A stretch of DNA of 45,933 bases from Ruminococcus sp. (GCA_015066875.1 SVNM01000009.1:1-45933), one strand, 5' to 3'. Positions 15,360 through 25,751 are shown, counted from the stretch's first letter. Notes: generated by a model not told the origin, from the letters alone. Made by a program: numbers and translations.

Positions 15360-16520
15360 ATGAAAAGTATATTCAGTCTTGCCTGTGTAGCATTTCTTCT
15401 TTATATATTCACCTTTTATATGGACGGCGAAATGGGAGTCATCATAATAGCTTTTCTGCTTATGGCACTTGTTATTTCCCTTGTTTACGCCGTTTACGGA
15501 CAAAAGCGTGTTAAGGTAAGCTTTGACTGCGACGCCTATGTAAAAAAAGGAAGCTCACTTGAGGTTAAGGTAAAGGTAGAGAAGGAGGGGATTTTTCCTC
15601 TTCCGTTTATCGAGATTACAACCGAAGCTTCACAGACCTTCGGTGAAAATAAAAAGACATTCCGCCTGTCGCTCTGTAAAGAGCCTGTAACTGAGTTCAC
15701 ATTCACTCAGCCTGCAGTTATAGGCGGTTGCGGAGAAATAAAAGTAACATCAGTACGCTCCTGCGGATTTCTTGGCTTTGTAAAGCTTAAGGCAAAAACA
15801 GCTCTGCCCGAAGCCAAAATAGTGGGAGTAATCCCCGAAATACCGCAGATAAGCGCATCATCACAGCTTTTCAGAAACATTGCTGACGCGGTACTGACAA
15901 GCGATAACGAAGACGAAAACGATACAGCAATGCTTTTCTCTGCAAACACATTTCCGGGCTATGAGCATCGTGAGTACGTTCCCGGCGACTCTATGAAGCG
16001 TGTCAACTGGAAGCTGTCCTCAAAGACAAACAAGCTTATGGTAAGGCTTGACGAGGCTTCCTCAGCTGTACAGCCCTGTATAGCACTTGACCTTTTCCGT
16101 AGCGGAGCCGAGGACAAAAAAACTCTTGAAAGAGAAGAACGTCTGCTTCAGTCGGTATTCGGACTTATAACCCTTCTTGTAAAGCAGGGAATAGCCTGTA
16201 CCTTTTTGTATCACAGATACGACGACAGCGTGGTTATAGAAAATGTAGACAATCCCGATTATCCCTCACAGCTTCTGCTGAAGGTGCTTTCGGTAAAGCC
16301 TGTGGCGAAAAAACGCCTTGACGTAGGAAAATGCCCCGAAAATCTCTGTGCCTGTGTTGTGGCAACAACCGATACGGGCGAGGACTTTGTTTCAATAACC
16401 GAAAAACTGCCAGACAAGGAAAACTCCAGCGTTATAATACCCGAATATACGGAAAAAACCAATGTTAAGCTACCGGTTTGGTATCTTACCGAGGACAATA
16501 ATTTTAAGTTGGTAGAATAA
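15360..16520 (+). CDS. DUF58 domain protein
   Basis: A 386-aa membrane-anchored partner of MoxR. Two TM helices lie at the N-terminus (about 1-20 and 24-44). A beta-rich domain follows (about 50-180). The DUF58 signature comes next: PGYEHREYVPGDSMKRVNWK (about residues 198-217), followed by a VWA-like fold containing LMVRLDEA. It starts 1 nt after the MoxR stop and ends 3 nt before the transglutaminase gene. The order MoxR, DUF58, transglutaminase is a widespread operon. The specific function is unknown. Confidence 0.9.
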   Translation: MKSIFSLACVAFLLYIFTFYMDGEMGVIIIAFLLMALVISLVYAVYGQKRVKVSFDCDAYVKKGSSLEVKVKVEKEGIFPLPFIEITTEASQTFGENKKTFRLSLCKEPVTEFTFTQPAVIGGCGEIKVTSVRSCGFLGFVKLKAKTALPEAKIVGVIPEIPQISASSQLFRNIADAVLTSDNEDENDTAMLFSANTFPGYEHREYVPGDSMKRVNWKLSSKTNKLMVRLDEASSAVQPCIALDLFRSGAEDKKTLEREERLLQSVFGLITLLVKQGIACTFLYHRYDDSVVIENVDNPDYPSQLLLKVLSVKPVAKKRLDVGKCPENLCACVVATTDTGEDFVSITEKLPDKENSSVIIPEYTEKTNVKLPVWYLTEDNNFKLVE

Positions 16521-16523
16521 ATA

Positions 16524-18770
16524 ATGATAAACACAGAAAACAGGAACTCTTCAAAATTAAAAACAGTGAGCGAAGTACTCAGAGATCCTGTTCTCTGGTA
16601 CACAACGCTGATAATGACATCACTGATGTACCACTACAGAAGCGAACTGACTTTTGTATACGGAGCAGTCTCTTTTGTCATTACAACATTACTGTTCTTC
16701 ATATTCCGTTTTGTGGAAAAGCACAGATTTATCGGACCTCCCGTGTATATAGCGGTGATGATAAGCTTTTTCTACACAGCGAAAATATGCATAGAAATCG
16801 GAGCAACAAGCTATCCTATCGGATTTATGCTGTGGTTTCTTACACCTCAGGACGCACTGGAATACAATGCGTGGTACACACTTGCCATATATCTTCTCTT
16901 TATGATATTTATGGCGTCTGTAATATATTATTTCACAAAAATCAGATACAGAATTCTGATGAATTTCCTTATACTCATAATCCCCTTCACCCTCTATGGT
17001 AAGGAGTATATGAAAATGCCCACAGTGTTCATAATGCTTCTTGCGGTGGGATACGTTGTCATAATGATAAACTACCGACAGCTTGAAGGCACGGGAGATA
17101 CGGTAATAATAGGCAAAAAAAACATCTGGAGCTCAGTTGCCTCATATGTAGTTTTATTTGCCTCAATAGCGTCAGTTACTCCTAAGCCTGTGGTGGAAGC
17201 CGACAGAACATACATCGAGCAGATGATTTCGGCTGATGCATTTACAGATAGACTTGTGGAAATTCTTGCGGTTTTCCGTGATACCACCACCAACGACAAC
17301 GTCCGTAACGATAACGATGAGCGTATCATCTACTACGCAAAAGCTTCCGAGGACCTTCGTCTTAAGCTCCAGAGCTACTCTGAATATAACTATGATAAGG
17401 ACTCATGGAGCGTAAGCGATAACGATTCAAAATATAAAACAGTATCAGCGGGAAGCCCCGTAGTTTACTCACAGCCGGGAGAAATCCTCCTTGCCATAGG
17501 CGAGGCAACCTCTCTTGACGATTATTTTGCCGAAAAATACGGACTGGAGCAAGTTGACTTTTCCAAGGCAGAGCTTCCGCCCCTGAGAAATCTTCACATA
17601 CAGACAATTACAACAAGAGCACAATTTGCGCCTGTTCCTACAGGATATTATTCAATGTTCTACACCTCATATTCGGGAGATATAGCACACGCGCGCTCAG
17701 GCTCAGTAGCCTGCAAGGACGGCAGATTTGCCTCGTGGGAGAGCTACTCATTCAAATACACAACAGGCGCTGAGTTTATGAGCAACCCCAATAACCGAGA
17801 GCTTGCTTCACTGTTTTCAAGAGACGATTACCATCAGCTAATCAGTGATTGTTATTGGATACTTTACGATAAGGATACAAGAAATAAAGATGTAGCTGAA
17901 CAGCACCTTAGCTGGTATGAAAGCTTTGAACCGTATCTTGACTACGGAGAGAATGAAAAAATAGTGTCTCTTGCGCAGGAGATAACAAACGGTCTTACAA
18001 ACGACTATGACAAGGCACTCGCTATAGAGCAATACTTCTTTGACGAGGATTTTGTATATGACCTTTCCTACGCAAAAAGCTCACAGGAAAATGTCGAAAC
18101 CTTCCTTTTTGAGTCGAAAAGAGGAGTCTGCTACGAGTTTGCATCGGCAATGGTGCTTCTTGCAAGAGCATCGGGAATTCCCGCACGCTACTGCGAGGGC
18201 TACAATATGAGCGAGCAGTACGAAAACAACGTATATAACACCAATTACATAATCAAGGCAAAGTATGCTCACGGCTTCCCAGAGCTCTATATCAGGGGAG
18301 TAGGCTGGGTATCCTTTGAGCCTACAGTCAGCAGTGTTTTCCTTGAACAAGCCAAGGACACAACAGCAACAAAACAGCTCTCAAAGGCAGGCATAATGCT
18401 TATTGTAACAGCAGTGCTTCTGCTTCTGGGAATAAAGCTCTACCCCATAGTATCACACAGAATTTTCCTTATGACAATAAGAAAAAAATCGGGAAGAGTA
18501 TGCTGTATCAGAATAATGAAGAGGATATGCGCCCTTTACAAAATCAGCTCATCGAGCACAAGCCACCAGGCCTGCGAGGTTGTAATGAGCGTTTCCGGAG
18601 CGGATATCTCCTCAACAGCAGAGCTTTTTGACAAGGCAGTATACGGCGAATGTGAGCTTACCGAAGAGGAAAAGCAGACCGCAATCAGCCAATACATCAA
18701 CTGCTATACAGCTCTTAACGAGAGCAGAAAAAGAAAAAACAGAAAAGCAAAAGCGGGGGCAATGACTTGA
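16524..18770 (+). CDS. TgpA-type membrane transglutaminase-like protein
   Basis: A 748-aa membrane protein. The N-terminal part has about six TM helices (roughly residues 25-225). A large extracytoplasmic region holds a transglutaminase-like core with the nucleophile Cys536 in RGVCYEFASAMVLLARA, His583 in YAHGFPELY, and the acidic third position in GWVSFEPT. Another TM helix (about 618-640) precedes a cytoplasmic C-terminal DUF4129-like tail. This layout is that of TgpA/YebA-type proteins encoded with MoxR and DUF58. The substrate, whether a protein cross-link or peptide hydrolysis, is not known. It is followed 26 nt later by the dockerin-bearing C39-like gene. Confidence 0.9.
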   Translation: MINTENRNSSKLKTVSEVLRDPVLWYTTLIMTSLMYHYRSELTFVYGAVSFVITTLLFFIFRFVEKHRFIGPPVYIAVMISFFYTAKICIEIGATSYPIGFMLWFLTPQDALEYNAWYTLAIYLLFMIFMASVIYYFTKIRYRILMNFLILIIPFTLYGKEYMKMPTVFIMLLAVGYVVIMINYRQLEGTGDTVIIGKKNIWSSVASYVVLFASIASVTPKPVVEADRTYIEQMISADAFTDRLVEILAVFRDTTTNDNVRNDNDERIIYYAKASEDLRLKLQSYSEYNYDKDSWSVSDNDSKYKTVSAGSPVVYSQPGEILLAIGEATSLDDYFAEKYGLEQVDFSKAELPPLRNLHIQTITTRAQFAPVPTGYYSMFYTSYSGDIAHARSGSVACKDGRFASWESYSFKYTTGAEFMSNPNNRELASLFSRDDYHQLISDCYWILYDKDTRNKDVAEQHLSWYESFEPYLDYGENEKIVSLAQEITNGLTNDYDKALAIEQYFFDEDFVYDLSYAKSSQENVETFLFESKRGVCYEFASAMVLLARASGIPARYCEGYNMSEQYENNVYNTNYIIKAKYAHGFPELYIRGVGWVSFEPTVSSVFLEQAKDTTATKQLSKAGIMLIVTAVLLLLGIKLYPIVSHRIFLMTIRKKSGRVCCIRIMKRICALYKISSSSTSHQACEVVMSVSGADISSTAELFDKAVYGECELTEEEKQTAISQYINCYTALNESRKRKNRKAKAGAMT

Positions 18771-18796
18771 TCTGCAGTCTACACGGAGGTGCAATT

Positions 18797-19879
18797 ATGC
18801 AGAAAAGTAAATTCAGAATTTTCACAGGCGTCATACTTGTAATGATGTTCCTTTCGGGAATACTGCTCAGCAGTATGCGTCCTGTTGTATCATCAGCCAC
18901 AGAGGATTACCGTCTTTGGAGACAGATGGATCCGAGATGGGGAAGCGTCTATCTTGGCAACTCATCAGAGACAATGGCAGATTCAGGCTGTCTTGTGACC
19001 TGTCTTGCAATACTTGCCGTTCATTCGGGAGCAAGAGACGCAGAAAGCTTCAATCCGGGCACATTTGTAGCCGACCTTAACGCAATCAATGCCTTTTCCA
19101 ACGGAGCAATCGCACGCTGGACCTCAATCACAGAGGTAATCGAGGAAATCAAGTTTGTACAGAAGTACACCTTCACCTCAACAGACAATGCGGGCAAGGC
19201 AAAGGAAATGAAAAGCTTTATGGACCAGGGCTACTATATGGCTTGTAAGGTAGGCTGGCACTGGGTATTCATCGACAGCATCATCGGTGATACGGTATAT
19301 ATGATAGATCCCGCCAAGGACGAGGTTCTGCTGTTTGACGCTTATGCAGACAAGCCTCCCACAGAGCTGAGAGTCTTTACAGGAAAAAATCCGCCTGAAA
19401 ATACCGAGCCAAATACAGCTCCCACAGAGACTGAAACTACCGAGACAACTGTTACAACGGTTCCTTATGAGCTTGGCGAGTACTATAATCCCAACAGCGG
19501 ATATACTCCTATTTATACAGAAGCAGACACATCATCAGCTCCATTGGAGTATCTTTACAAGGGACAGGTAGTTGATGTAACCGATACAGCTGAAGGCTTC
19601 GGAGTCATTCAGCTTGGAGCAGAAACAGGCTATGTTGATTTATCGGCACTGGAGTTCTGCGGAGCTCAGACAGCTCACGAAACAGGGGACATCAATAACG
19701 ACGGCTCAGTAGACGGAACAGACCTGTCGCTTCTGAACGAGTATCTGTCGTCAGTGAACACACTTCCCGACGGAATATCCATACTGACAATCGCCGAAAT
19801 CAATGCAGGCGATATAAACTGCGACGGCAGAACCGACAGCAGTGATATATTGAAATATCTCGCAGTAATATGCGATTAA
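18797..19879 (+). CDS. Secreted C39-like peptidase with SH3-like and dockerin domains
   Basis: A 360-aa exported protein; ATG 18797 follows GGAGGT and is preferred to an upstream in-frame start at 18767. Signal peptide or anchor at about 1-34. A C39-like papain-fold domain (about 38-205) shows QMDPRWGS, candidate nucleophile Cys65 in ADSGCLVT, His155 in GWHWVFID and Asp171 in MIDP. A Thr/Pro/Glu-rich linker (about 208-230) leads to an SH3-like domain (about 232-290) and a C-terminal dockerin (about 298-360; loops DINNDGSVD and DINCDGRTD). Whether the protease is active is inferred only. Its place in the MoxR/transglutaminase operon is unusual for a cellulosome component. Confidence 0.85.
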   Translation: MQKSKFRIFTGVILVMMFLSGILLSSMRPVVSSATEDYRLWRQMDPRWGSVYLGNSSETMADSGCLVTCLAILAVHSGARDAESFNPGTFVADLNAINAFSNGAIARWTSITEVIEEIKFVQKYTFTSTDNAGKAKEMKSFMDQGYYMACKVGWHWVFIDSIIGDTVYMIDPAKDEVLLFDAYADKPPTELRVFTGKNPPENTEPNTAPTETETTETTVTTVPYELGEYYNPNSGYTPIYTEADTSSAPLEYLYKGQVVDVTDTAEGFGVIQLGAETGYVDLSALEFCGAQTAHETGDINNDGSVDGTDLSLLNEYLSSVNTLPDGISILTIAEINAGDINCDGRTDSSDILKYLAVICD

Positions 19880-19897
19880 GAAAGGAGAATTTTACTT

Positions 19898-20866
19898 TTG
19901 GAATGGACAGAAGTTAAAATCTATACATCAACGGAAGCCATAGACCTTGTGTGCGCAAAGCTTATGGATATAGGCATCAATGGCTTTTCAATCCTTGACG
20001 CAGAGGACTTCAACGAGTTTCTCGCAAATAAGGACGGCAAGTGGGACTATATCGACGAGGACCTTATGGGACTTACAGGCTGTGAAACCTGTATAACAGT
20101 ATATCTCCCCGGAAACTCACAGGGCGCAGATATGCTTTTATCCGTAAGAGCAATGCTTTCCGAGCTTAAAGCAACAGATATGGGCAATGCCTATGGCAGA
20201 CTTGAAGCAGAGCTTTCAAATATCCGCGAAGAAGACTGGGCAAACAACTGGAAGCAGTACTTCAAGCCTATCAGAGTAGGGCAGAAGCTTGTTATCAAGC
20301 CCTCATGGGAAGAGCTTGACGATGCACAGGACAGAATAATCCTTGAGATTGATCCCGCATCAAGCTTTGGTACAGGACAGCATCACACAACACGTCTTTG
20401 CCTTGAGCTTCTTGAAAAGTCAATGAAGGCAGGGGATACAATCCTTGACCTTGGTTGCGGAAGCGGAATACTCTCAATCGGAGCAATGCTTCTTGGAGCA
20501 GAAAGTGCAGTTGCGGTTGACATCGAAGAAAACTCAGCCACAACAGCAAAGGAAAACGCCGTAAAAAACAACATTCCCGACGATAAGTATACCACATACT
20601 GCGGAAATATTATCACAGACACAGCTCTTGCAGACAAAATCGACGGCAAATACAACATTATCGCAGCCAATATCGTAGCCGATGTACTCATAGCAATGAA
20701 GGACTTTTTCGCAAGATATCTTGCAGATGACGGAGTTCTCATTATATCGGGAATTATCGAGATACGCATGAACGAGGTAGTTGAAGCCGTAGAGTCAGCA
20801 GGCTTTAAAATGACAGAATCAAATATCAGTGAAGGCTGGGCAGCAGTAAAGCTTGTCCGTAGCTGA
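19898..20866 (+). CDS. prmA: Ribosomal protein L11 methyltransferase
   Basis: A 322-aa S-adenosylmethionine-dependent enzyme that methylates ribosomal protein L11. The start is TTG at 19898, placed 9 nt after AAAGGAGA; no in-frame ATG fits better. An N-terminal ferredoxin-like L11-recognition domain (about 1-120) is followed by the Rossmann methyltransferase domain: SSFGTGQHHTTRLCLELL, then motif I LDLGCGSGILSIGA, the acidic AVDIEE strand, and the NIVADVL motif near residue 255. It lies 18 nt after the C39-dockerin gene, and its operon status with that gene is unclear. Confidence 0.95.
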   Translation: MEWTEVKIYTSTEAIDLVCAKLMDIGINGFSILDAEDFNEFLANKDGKWDYIDEDLMGLTGCETCITVYLPGNSQGADMLLSVRAMLSELKATDMGNAYGRLEAELSNIREEDWANNWKQYFKPIRVGQKLVIKPSWEELDDAQDRIILEIDPASSFGTGQHHTTRLCLELLEKSMKAGDTILDLGCGSGILSIGAMLLGAESAVAVDIEENSATTAKENAVKNNIPDDKYTTYCGNIITDTALADKIDGKYNIIAANIVADVLIAMKDFFARYLADDGVLIISGIIEIRMNEVVEAVESAGFKMTESNISEGWAAVKLVRS

Positions 20867-20906
20867 TAAGGATAAATAACAATAAATTTAAGGAGAATGA
20901 TCACAA

Positions 20907-22061
20907 GTGGGAATTTTTAAGAAGAAGAATAAGGCTACAGAAGCTACAGAAGAAAAAAAGGTAGATTTAAAACAGCTTGCTCTTGAAGCAGTAAATGAAA
21001 AACTGAACGGAACATTATACGATGACTGTATCATTATGCCCAAGGGCTACACAATTGACGTTCAGATAGGCAGAAACGAGGAAAGCAACGGAGTACGTCT
21101 TCTTGCAGTAATCTACATCATCAAGAACGATATGTTTGATGAGCCTATTATCGACCCCGTAGACGCTCAGGGCAGAACAGAGGAAGAAGCTGTAAAAATG
21201 GCAGCAGACATTTTCTTTGCAGGAATATGGCATCCTCTTTCACAGTCAATGATCAAGAAGAATCCTACACATATTTCTGTAGATTATCTTAACCAGCACT
21301 ATGATTTTGATATGTACGCACAGTCTGTAGTAAGAATCGGCGTAAGCGAGGAAAAGACTCCTACAATGCTTCTCAACTACATCAGAGAGGATATTCCGAA
21401 GTATCTGGGTTCAAAGAAATACTACTGGATAAGAATATTCCTTGCAAAGATGAAGGAAAGAACAGTAATCGAGGTAAGAATAAACGGAACAGTATGTTCA
21501 AATCTTGCAGAAAAGTTCAAAGAATATGTTGAGAGCTGGGGCGATACAGACAGATTCCTCTGTGAAAAGCAGTACGGCGTATTCGTACAGCGTGAGGACG
21601 ATATGTGTCCCTTCAACAAGGAGCTTGTTGTGAATGTAACAAAGAGAGCAATTAAGCTTCTTGAGAACTGCAACAGTCCCGAAGAGTACAAGGAAATCAT
21701 AAAGGAAATTGAAGAGCTTGCTGGCGACAAGGCACTTGCAAGCGAAATCAGAATATTCGTACCTGAAATTCTTGCAAAGCTCACAATCGGCTACGGCGAG
21801 GGCGACAGCTTATTCCTTATGAAAGACGGCTCAAGTATAGAATTCAGAAAGACACAGCTTCGTTCATACTTCTACATTCAGCAGGTACTTCTTGAATATC
21901 TCAGCAAGCGTCCCGAACAGGAGCGTGTAATGAAGATAGTAGCAAACAGTGTAGCCTTCAGAGAAGTAAGAAAAGCACACGAAGCAGGCCACGAGCCAAA
22001 GGACCTTTACGTACCCGGAACATCATACAGCATCGGACTTGAAGATTACAAGGTATGGTAA
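20907..22061 (+). CDS. Unrecognised cytoplasmic protein, about 384 aa
   Basis: The protein begins at GTG 20907, 10 nt after AAGGAGA. It has no signal peptide or TM helix, a basic N-terminus (FKKKNKATEATEEKK), and an even mix of charged residues with a short alpha-beta pattern (IDVQIGRNEESNGVRLLAVIYII). Aromatic-rich patches occur near the middle and end (KYYWIRIFL, YSIGLEDYKVW). No catalytic or nucleotide-binding motif stands out. It sits alone between prmA and the L21 leader, about 40 nt after prmA, and may be co-transcribed with prmA. The length and a clean RBS support a real gene; family and function unknown. Confidence 0.78.
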   Translation: MGIFKKKNKATEATEEKKVDLKQLALEAVNEKLNGTLYDDCIIMPKGYTIDVQIGRNEESNGVRLLAVIYIIKNDMFDEPIIDPVDAQGRTEEEAVKMAADIFFAGIWHPLSQSMIKKNPTHISVDYLNQHYDFDMYAQSVVRIGVSEEKTPTMLLNYIREDIPKYLGSKKYYWIRIFLAKMKERTVIEVRINGTVCSNLAEKFKEYVESWGDTDRFLCEKQYGVFVQREDDMCPFNKELVVNVTKRAIKLLENCNSPEEYKEIIKEIEELAGDKALASEIRIFVPEILAKLTIGYGEGDSLFLMKDGSSIEFRKTQLRSYFYIQQVLLEYLSKRPEQERVMKIVANSVAFREVRKAHEAGHEPKDLYVPGTSYSIGLEDYKVW

Positions 22062-22091
22062 AAAATAATTAAAGAAATATAATAAAAAAGC

Positions 22092-22120
22092 TTGACAAAT
22101 GCGAATGTTTGTGGTAAAAT
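22092..22120 (+). promoter_or_regulatory. Sigma-A promoter of the rplU operon
   Basis: TTGACA (22092-22097) and TAAAAT (22115-22120) with a 17-bp spacer; the -35 is a consensus match. Confidence 0.88.
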
Positions 22121-22126
22121 ACTATT

Positions 22127-22199
22127 GCCGCATGTTGTCAGGCTTTTTTAAGTGTGCAAACACGCCTGATGCAGCGAGTTTACAGAAAAGGCAGGTGCC
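22127..22199 (+). promoter_or_regulatory. Probable L21 leader RNA
   Basis: The untranslated region before rplU folds into a long stem with GCA/TGC (22130-22132 with 22170-22172), TCAGGC/GCCTGA (22138-22143 with 22164-22169) and GTGT/ACAC (22152-22155 with 22160-22163). It ends near AGGTG just ahead of the ATG. Firmicute rplU genes often carry the L21 leader, which is thought to bind L21 for autogenous control. Family membership is inferred from position and structure. Confidence 0.6.
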
Positions 22200-22205
22200 A
22201 CAAAA

Positions 22206-22517
22206 ATGTACGCAGTTATCGAAACAGGCGGAAAGCAGTACCAGGTTAACGAGGGAGATATCATCTTTATCGAGAAGCTCGCAGTTGAAGCTGATGAGAC
22301 AGTAACATTCGATAAGGTAGTAGCTCTCGGTGCAGAGGACGGTCTTAAGATCGGAACACCTTACGTTGACGGTGCAGCAGTAGAAGCTAAGGTTCTGAAG
22401 AACGGCAAGGCTAAGAAGATCACTGTTTTCACTTACAAGCCTAAGAAGGGCGAGAAGAAGAAGCAGGGTCACAGACAGCCTTACACTCAGGTTAAGATTG
22501 AAGCAATCAAGGCTTAA
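22206..22517 (+). CDS. rplU: 50S ribosomal protein L21
   Basis: A 103-aa large-subunit protein that binds 23S rRNA next to L20. The whole protein matches the family: [18 protein letters not shown] at the N-terminus, VVALG, and the C-terminal [22 protein letters not shown]-binding block. The RBS is weak and lies inside the probable L21 leader, which fits autoregulation. It is followed 5 nt later by prp and then rpmA, the standard Firmicute order. Confidence 0.98.
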   Translation: MYAVIETGGKQYQVNEGDIIFIEKLAVEADETVTFDKVVALGAEDGLKIGTPYVDGAAVEAKVLKNGKAKKITVFTYKPKKGEKKKQGHRQPYTQVKIEAIKA

Positions 22518-22522
22518 GTCTT

Positions 22523-22834
22523 ATGATTTTGGCAAAATTTCAAAAAACCCAGGGTACTCTTGATGGATTTGAAATTACCGGACATTCGGGTTATGCCGAA
22601 AGAGGAAGTGATGTTGTCTGTGCGGCAGTGTCTTCAGCAGTTCAGCTTACCTTGAATCTTTTAAACGATTTGGGAGCTGAGCCTGAAATCTTTATCGGCG
22701 ATAACGTGATAAGGTGCAAAGCCGTGAGGACAAGCAATGTTTCAACCATCATTCTGAACGACCTGACAGAGCATTTCGAGTCAATCGTTGAGGAGTATCC
22801 CAAAACAATTAAAATCACAATTTCGGAGGTGTAA
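22523..22834 (+). CDS. prp: Ribosomal-processing cysteine protease Prp
   Basis: A 103-aa cysteine protease that removes the N-terminal extension of L27 in Firmicutes. The catalytic pair is His21 ([13 protein letters not shown]) and Cys33 ([17 protein letters not shown]), which agrees with the His-x11-Cys spacing of this family. The start ATG 22523 has only a weak RBS, so translation may depend on coupling to rplU 5 nt upstream. The L27 encoded next has exactly the extension this enzyme cleaves. Confidence 0.95.
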   Translation: MILAKFQKTQGTLDGFEITGHSGYAERGSDVVCAAVSSAVQLTLNLLNDLGAEPEIFIGDNVIRCKAVRTSNVSTIILNDLTEHFESIVEEYPKTIKITISEV

Positions 22835-22836
22835 GT

Positions 22837-23118
22837 ATGTTAAGAATTAGTATGCAGTTCTTCGCTCATAAGAAGGGTGTAGGTTCAACAAAGAACGGAC
22901 GTGACTCTGAGGCTAAGAGACTTGGCGTTAAGAGAGCAGACGGTCAGTTTGTAAAGGCAGGTAACATCCTCGTTCGTCAGAGAGGTACACATATTCATCC
23001 CGGTGAGGGCGTAGGTATCGGTTCTGATGATACATTATTCGCAACAGTAAGCGGTAAGGTAAAATTTGAGCGTTACGGACGTGACCGTAAGAAGGTTTCT
23101 GTTTACGCAGAGCAGTAA
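22837..23118 (+). CDS. rpmA: 50S ribosomal protein L27 with cleavable N-terminal extension
   Basis: A 93-aa large-subunit protein whose N-terminus reaches the peptidyl-transferase centre. The primary product begins MLRISMQFF followed by [15 protein letters not shown]. By family knowledge Prp cleaves after the double Phe so that mature L27 starts at Ala10. The rest ([21 protein letters not shown]) is fully conserved. The strong RBS GGAGGT overlaps the end of prp (stop 22834, ATG 22837). It ends shortly before a terminator, which closes the rplU-prp-rpmA operon. Confidence 0.97.
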   Translation: MLRISMQFFAHKKGVGSTKNGRDSEAKRLGVKRADGQFVKAGNILVRQRGTHIHPGEGVGIGSDDTLFATVSGKVKFERYGRDRKKVSVYAEQ

Positions 23119-23140
23119 TTACGGATTAAAACGTGGCATA

Positions 23141-23168
23141 AATCCCGAGCATTATGCTTGGGATTTTT
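23141..23168 (+). terminator. Terminator of the rplU-prp-rpmA operon
   Basis: AATCCCGAGCA pairs with TGCTTGGGATT (11 bp, one G-T), with a 3-nt loop and a short T-run. Confidence 0.88.
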
Positions 23169-23191
23169 CATTGAAAAGGAAATTGAAATAA

Positions 23192-24490
<1,299 letters not shown>

Positions 24491-24494
24491 TAAA

Positions 24495-24905
24495 ATGAGA
24501 GAATATTTATCCGAAAGAGAAGCAAACAGCTACAGTCCGCTTACACTTGCATTTCTCGGCGACAGCGTTTATGATACACTTGTGAGAGAGCATCTGCTTT
24601 ACAAGGCAAATATGCCTGTATCGAAGCTTCATTCAATGAAGGTGAAGCTTGTGTGTGCAGAGTTTCAGTCACAAGCTTTCGATACACTGGCAGAAAAGCT
24701 TACCGAAAGAGAGCTTTCTGTGCTGAAAAGAGGACGAAACGCAACAGGAAATACCGTACCGAAGCACGCAGATACAGTTCAGTACCGCAGAGCTACGGCA
24801 ATAGAAGCACTGTTCGGTTATCTGAAGCTTACAGGACAGAATGAGCGAATTGAAGAGCTGTTTGAGCTTATTATAGAAACAGCGTCCGAAGAGGACGAAA
24901 CTTAA
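24495..24905 (+). CDS. mrnC: Mini-ribonuclease III MrnC
   Basis: A 136-aa RNase III-like protein lacking the double-stranded RNA-binding domain; in Bacillus it matures the 3' and 5' ends of 23S rRNA. The signature segment LAFLGDSVYDTLVREHLL (about residues 18-35) carries the catalytic Asp. The second conserved stretch (RRATAIEALFGYLKLTG, about 95-111) carries the Glu of the catalytic site. The start ATG 24495 is 4 nt after the obg stop, and no strong RBS is seen, so translation is probably coupled. Rather than lying beside cysS, as in Bacillus, it follows obg here. Confidence 0.9.
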   Translation: MREYLSEREANSYSPLTLAFLGDSVYDTLVREHLLYKANMPVSKLHSMKVKLVCAEFQSQAFDTLAEKLTERELSVLKRGRNATGNTVPKHADTVQYRRATAIEALFGYLKLTGQNERIEELFELIIETASEEDET

Positions 24906-24924
24906 ATTACAGGGAGTGTTAAAA

Positions 24925-25656
24925 ATGTCAGGACATTCAAAATGGAATAATATCAAGCGTAAGAAGGAAGCAACAGACGCAGCAAAGGGTAAAATCTTCA
25001 CAAAAATCGGAAGAGAAATTACTGTATGCGTTAAGGAGGGCGGTCCCGACCCAAACAACAACAGCAAGCTTCGTGACCTTATCGCAAAAGCAAAGGCAAA
25101 CAACGTGCCCAACGACAACATCGACCGCGTAATCAAGAAGGCTGCAGGCGGTGAGGATAAGAACAACTACGAAAATATGGTATACGAGGGCTATGGTCCC
25201 AACGGAGTAGCCGTAATCGTAGAGTGTCTTACCGATAACAAGAACAGAACAGCAGGCGATGTACGTCATTACTTTGACAAATTCGGCGGAAATCTCGGAA
25301 CAACAGGCTGTGTATCATTTATGTTCAGCCAGAAGGGAATAGTAATCCTCGAGAATACAGGTCTTGATGAGGACACTGTTATGGAGGACGTATTTGAATT
25401 CGGCGGAGACGACCTTGACGTTACTGAAGAAACAGTTGAGGCAGAGTGCGCTCCCGAAAATCTCCACGCTCTTCGTGAGGGACTTGCAGGAAAGGGTTAT
25501 AAGATACTTTCAGCAGAAATCGAGCAGATTCCCGCGACATACACAACACTGACAGATGAGGAGCATATCAAGAAGATGAATCTTCTCCTTGAGCATCTTG
25601 AGGACAACGATGACGTACAGAACGTATATCACAACTGGGAAATGCCTGAAGAGTAA
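24925..25656 (+). CDS. YebC/PmpR-family protein
   Basis: A 243-aa protein of the YebC/TACO1 family, annotated variously as a transcriptional regulator or as a factor that relieves ribosome stalling at proline-rich stretches. The start is ATG 24925, which gives the invariant N-terminus MSGHSKWNNIKRKKEATDAAKG (first 22 residues) behind AGGGAG; an upstream GTG at 24916 is not favoured. The three-domain pattern is intact, with LRDLIAKAKANNVPNDNIDRVI and YEGYGPNGVAVIVE. It follows mrnC by 19 nt and is closed by a terminator. Which of the proposed roles applies cannot be told from the sequence. Confidence 0.95.
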   Translation: MSGHSKWNNIKRKKEATDAAKGKIFTKIGREITVCVKEGGPDPNNNSKLRDLIAKAKANNVPNDNIDRVIKKAAGGEDKNNYENMVYEGYGPNGVAVIVECLTDNKNRTAGDVRHYFDKFGGNLGTTGCVSFMFSQKGIVILENTGLDEDTVMEDVFEFGGDDLDVTEETVEAECAPENLHALREGLAGKGYKILSAEIEQIPATYTTLTDEEHIKKMNLLLEHLEDNDDVQNVYHNWEMPEE

Positions 25657-25670
25657 TAATCAGCAAAAAG

Positions 25671-25698
25671 AAATGAGCGTGAAAAGCGCTCATTTTTT
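25671..25698 (+). terminator. Terminator of the obg-mrnC-yebC operon
   Basis: AAATGAGCG pairs with CGCTCATTT, and the right arm runs on into T residues. Confidence 0.88.
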
Positions 25699-25751
25699 AT
25701 GACAGAGAAGCATATGATTATTAAGTAAGAAAAGCAAGAAAGGATAAAGCT

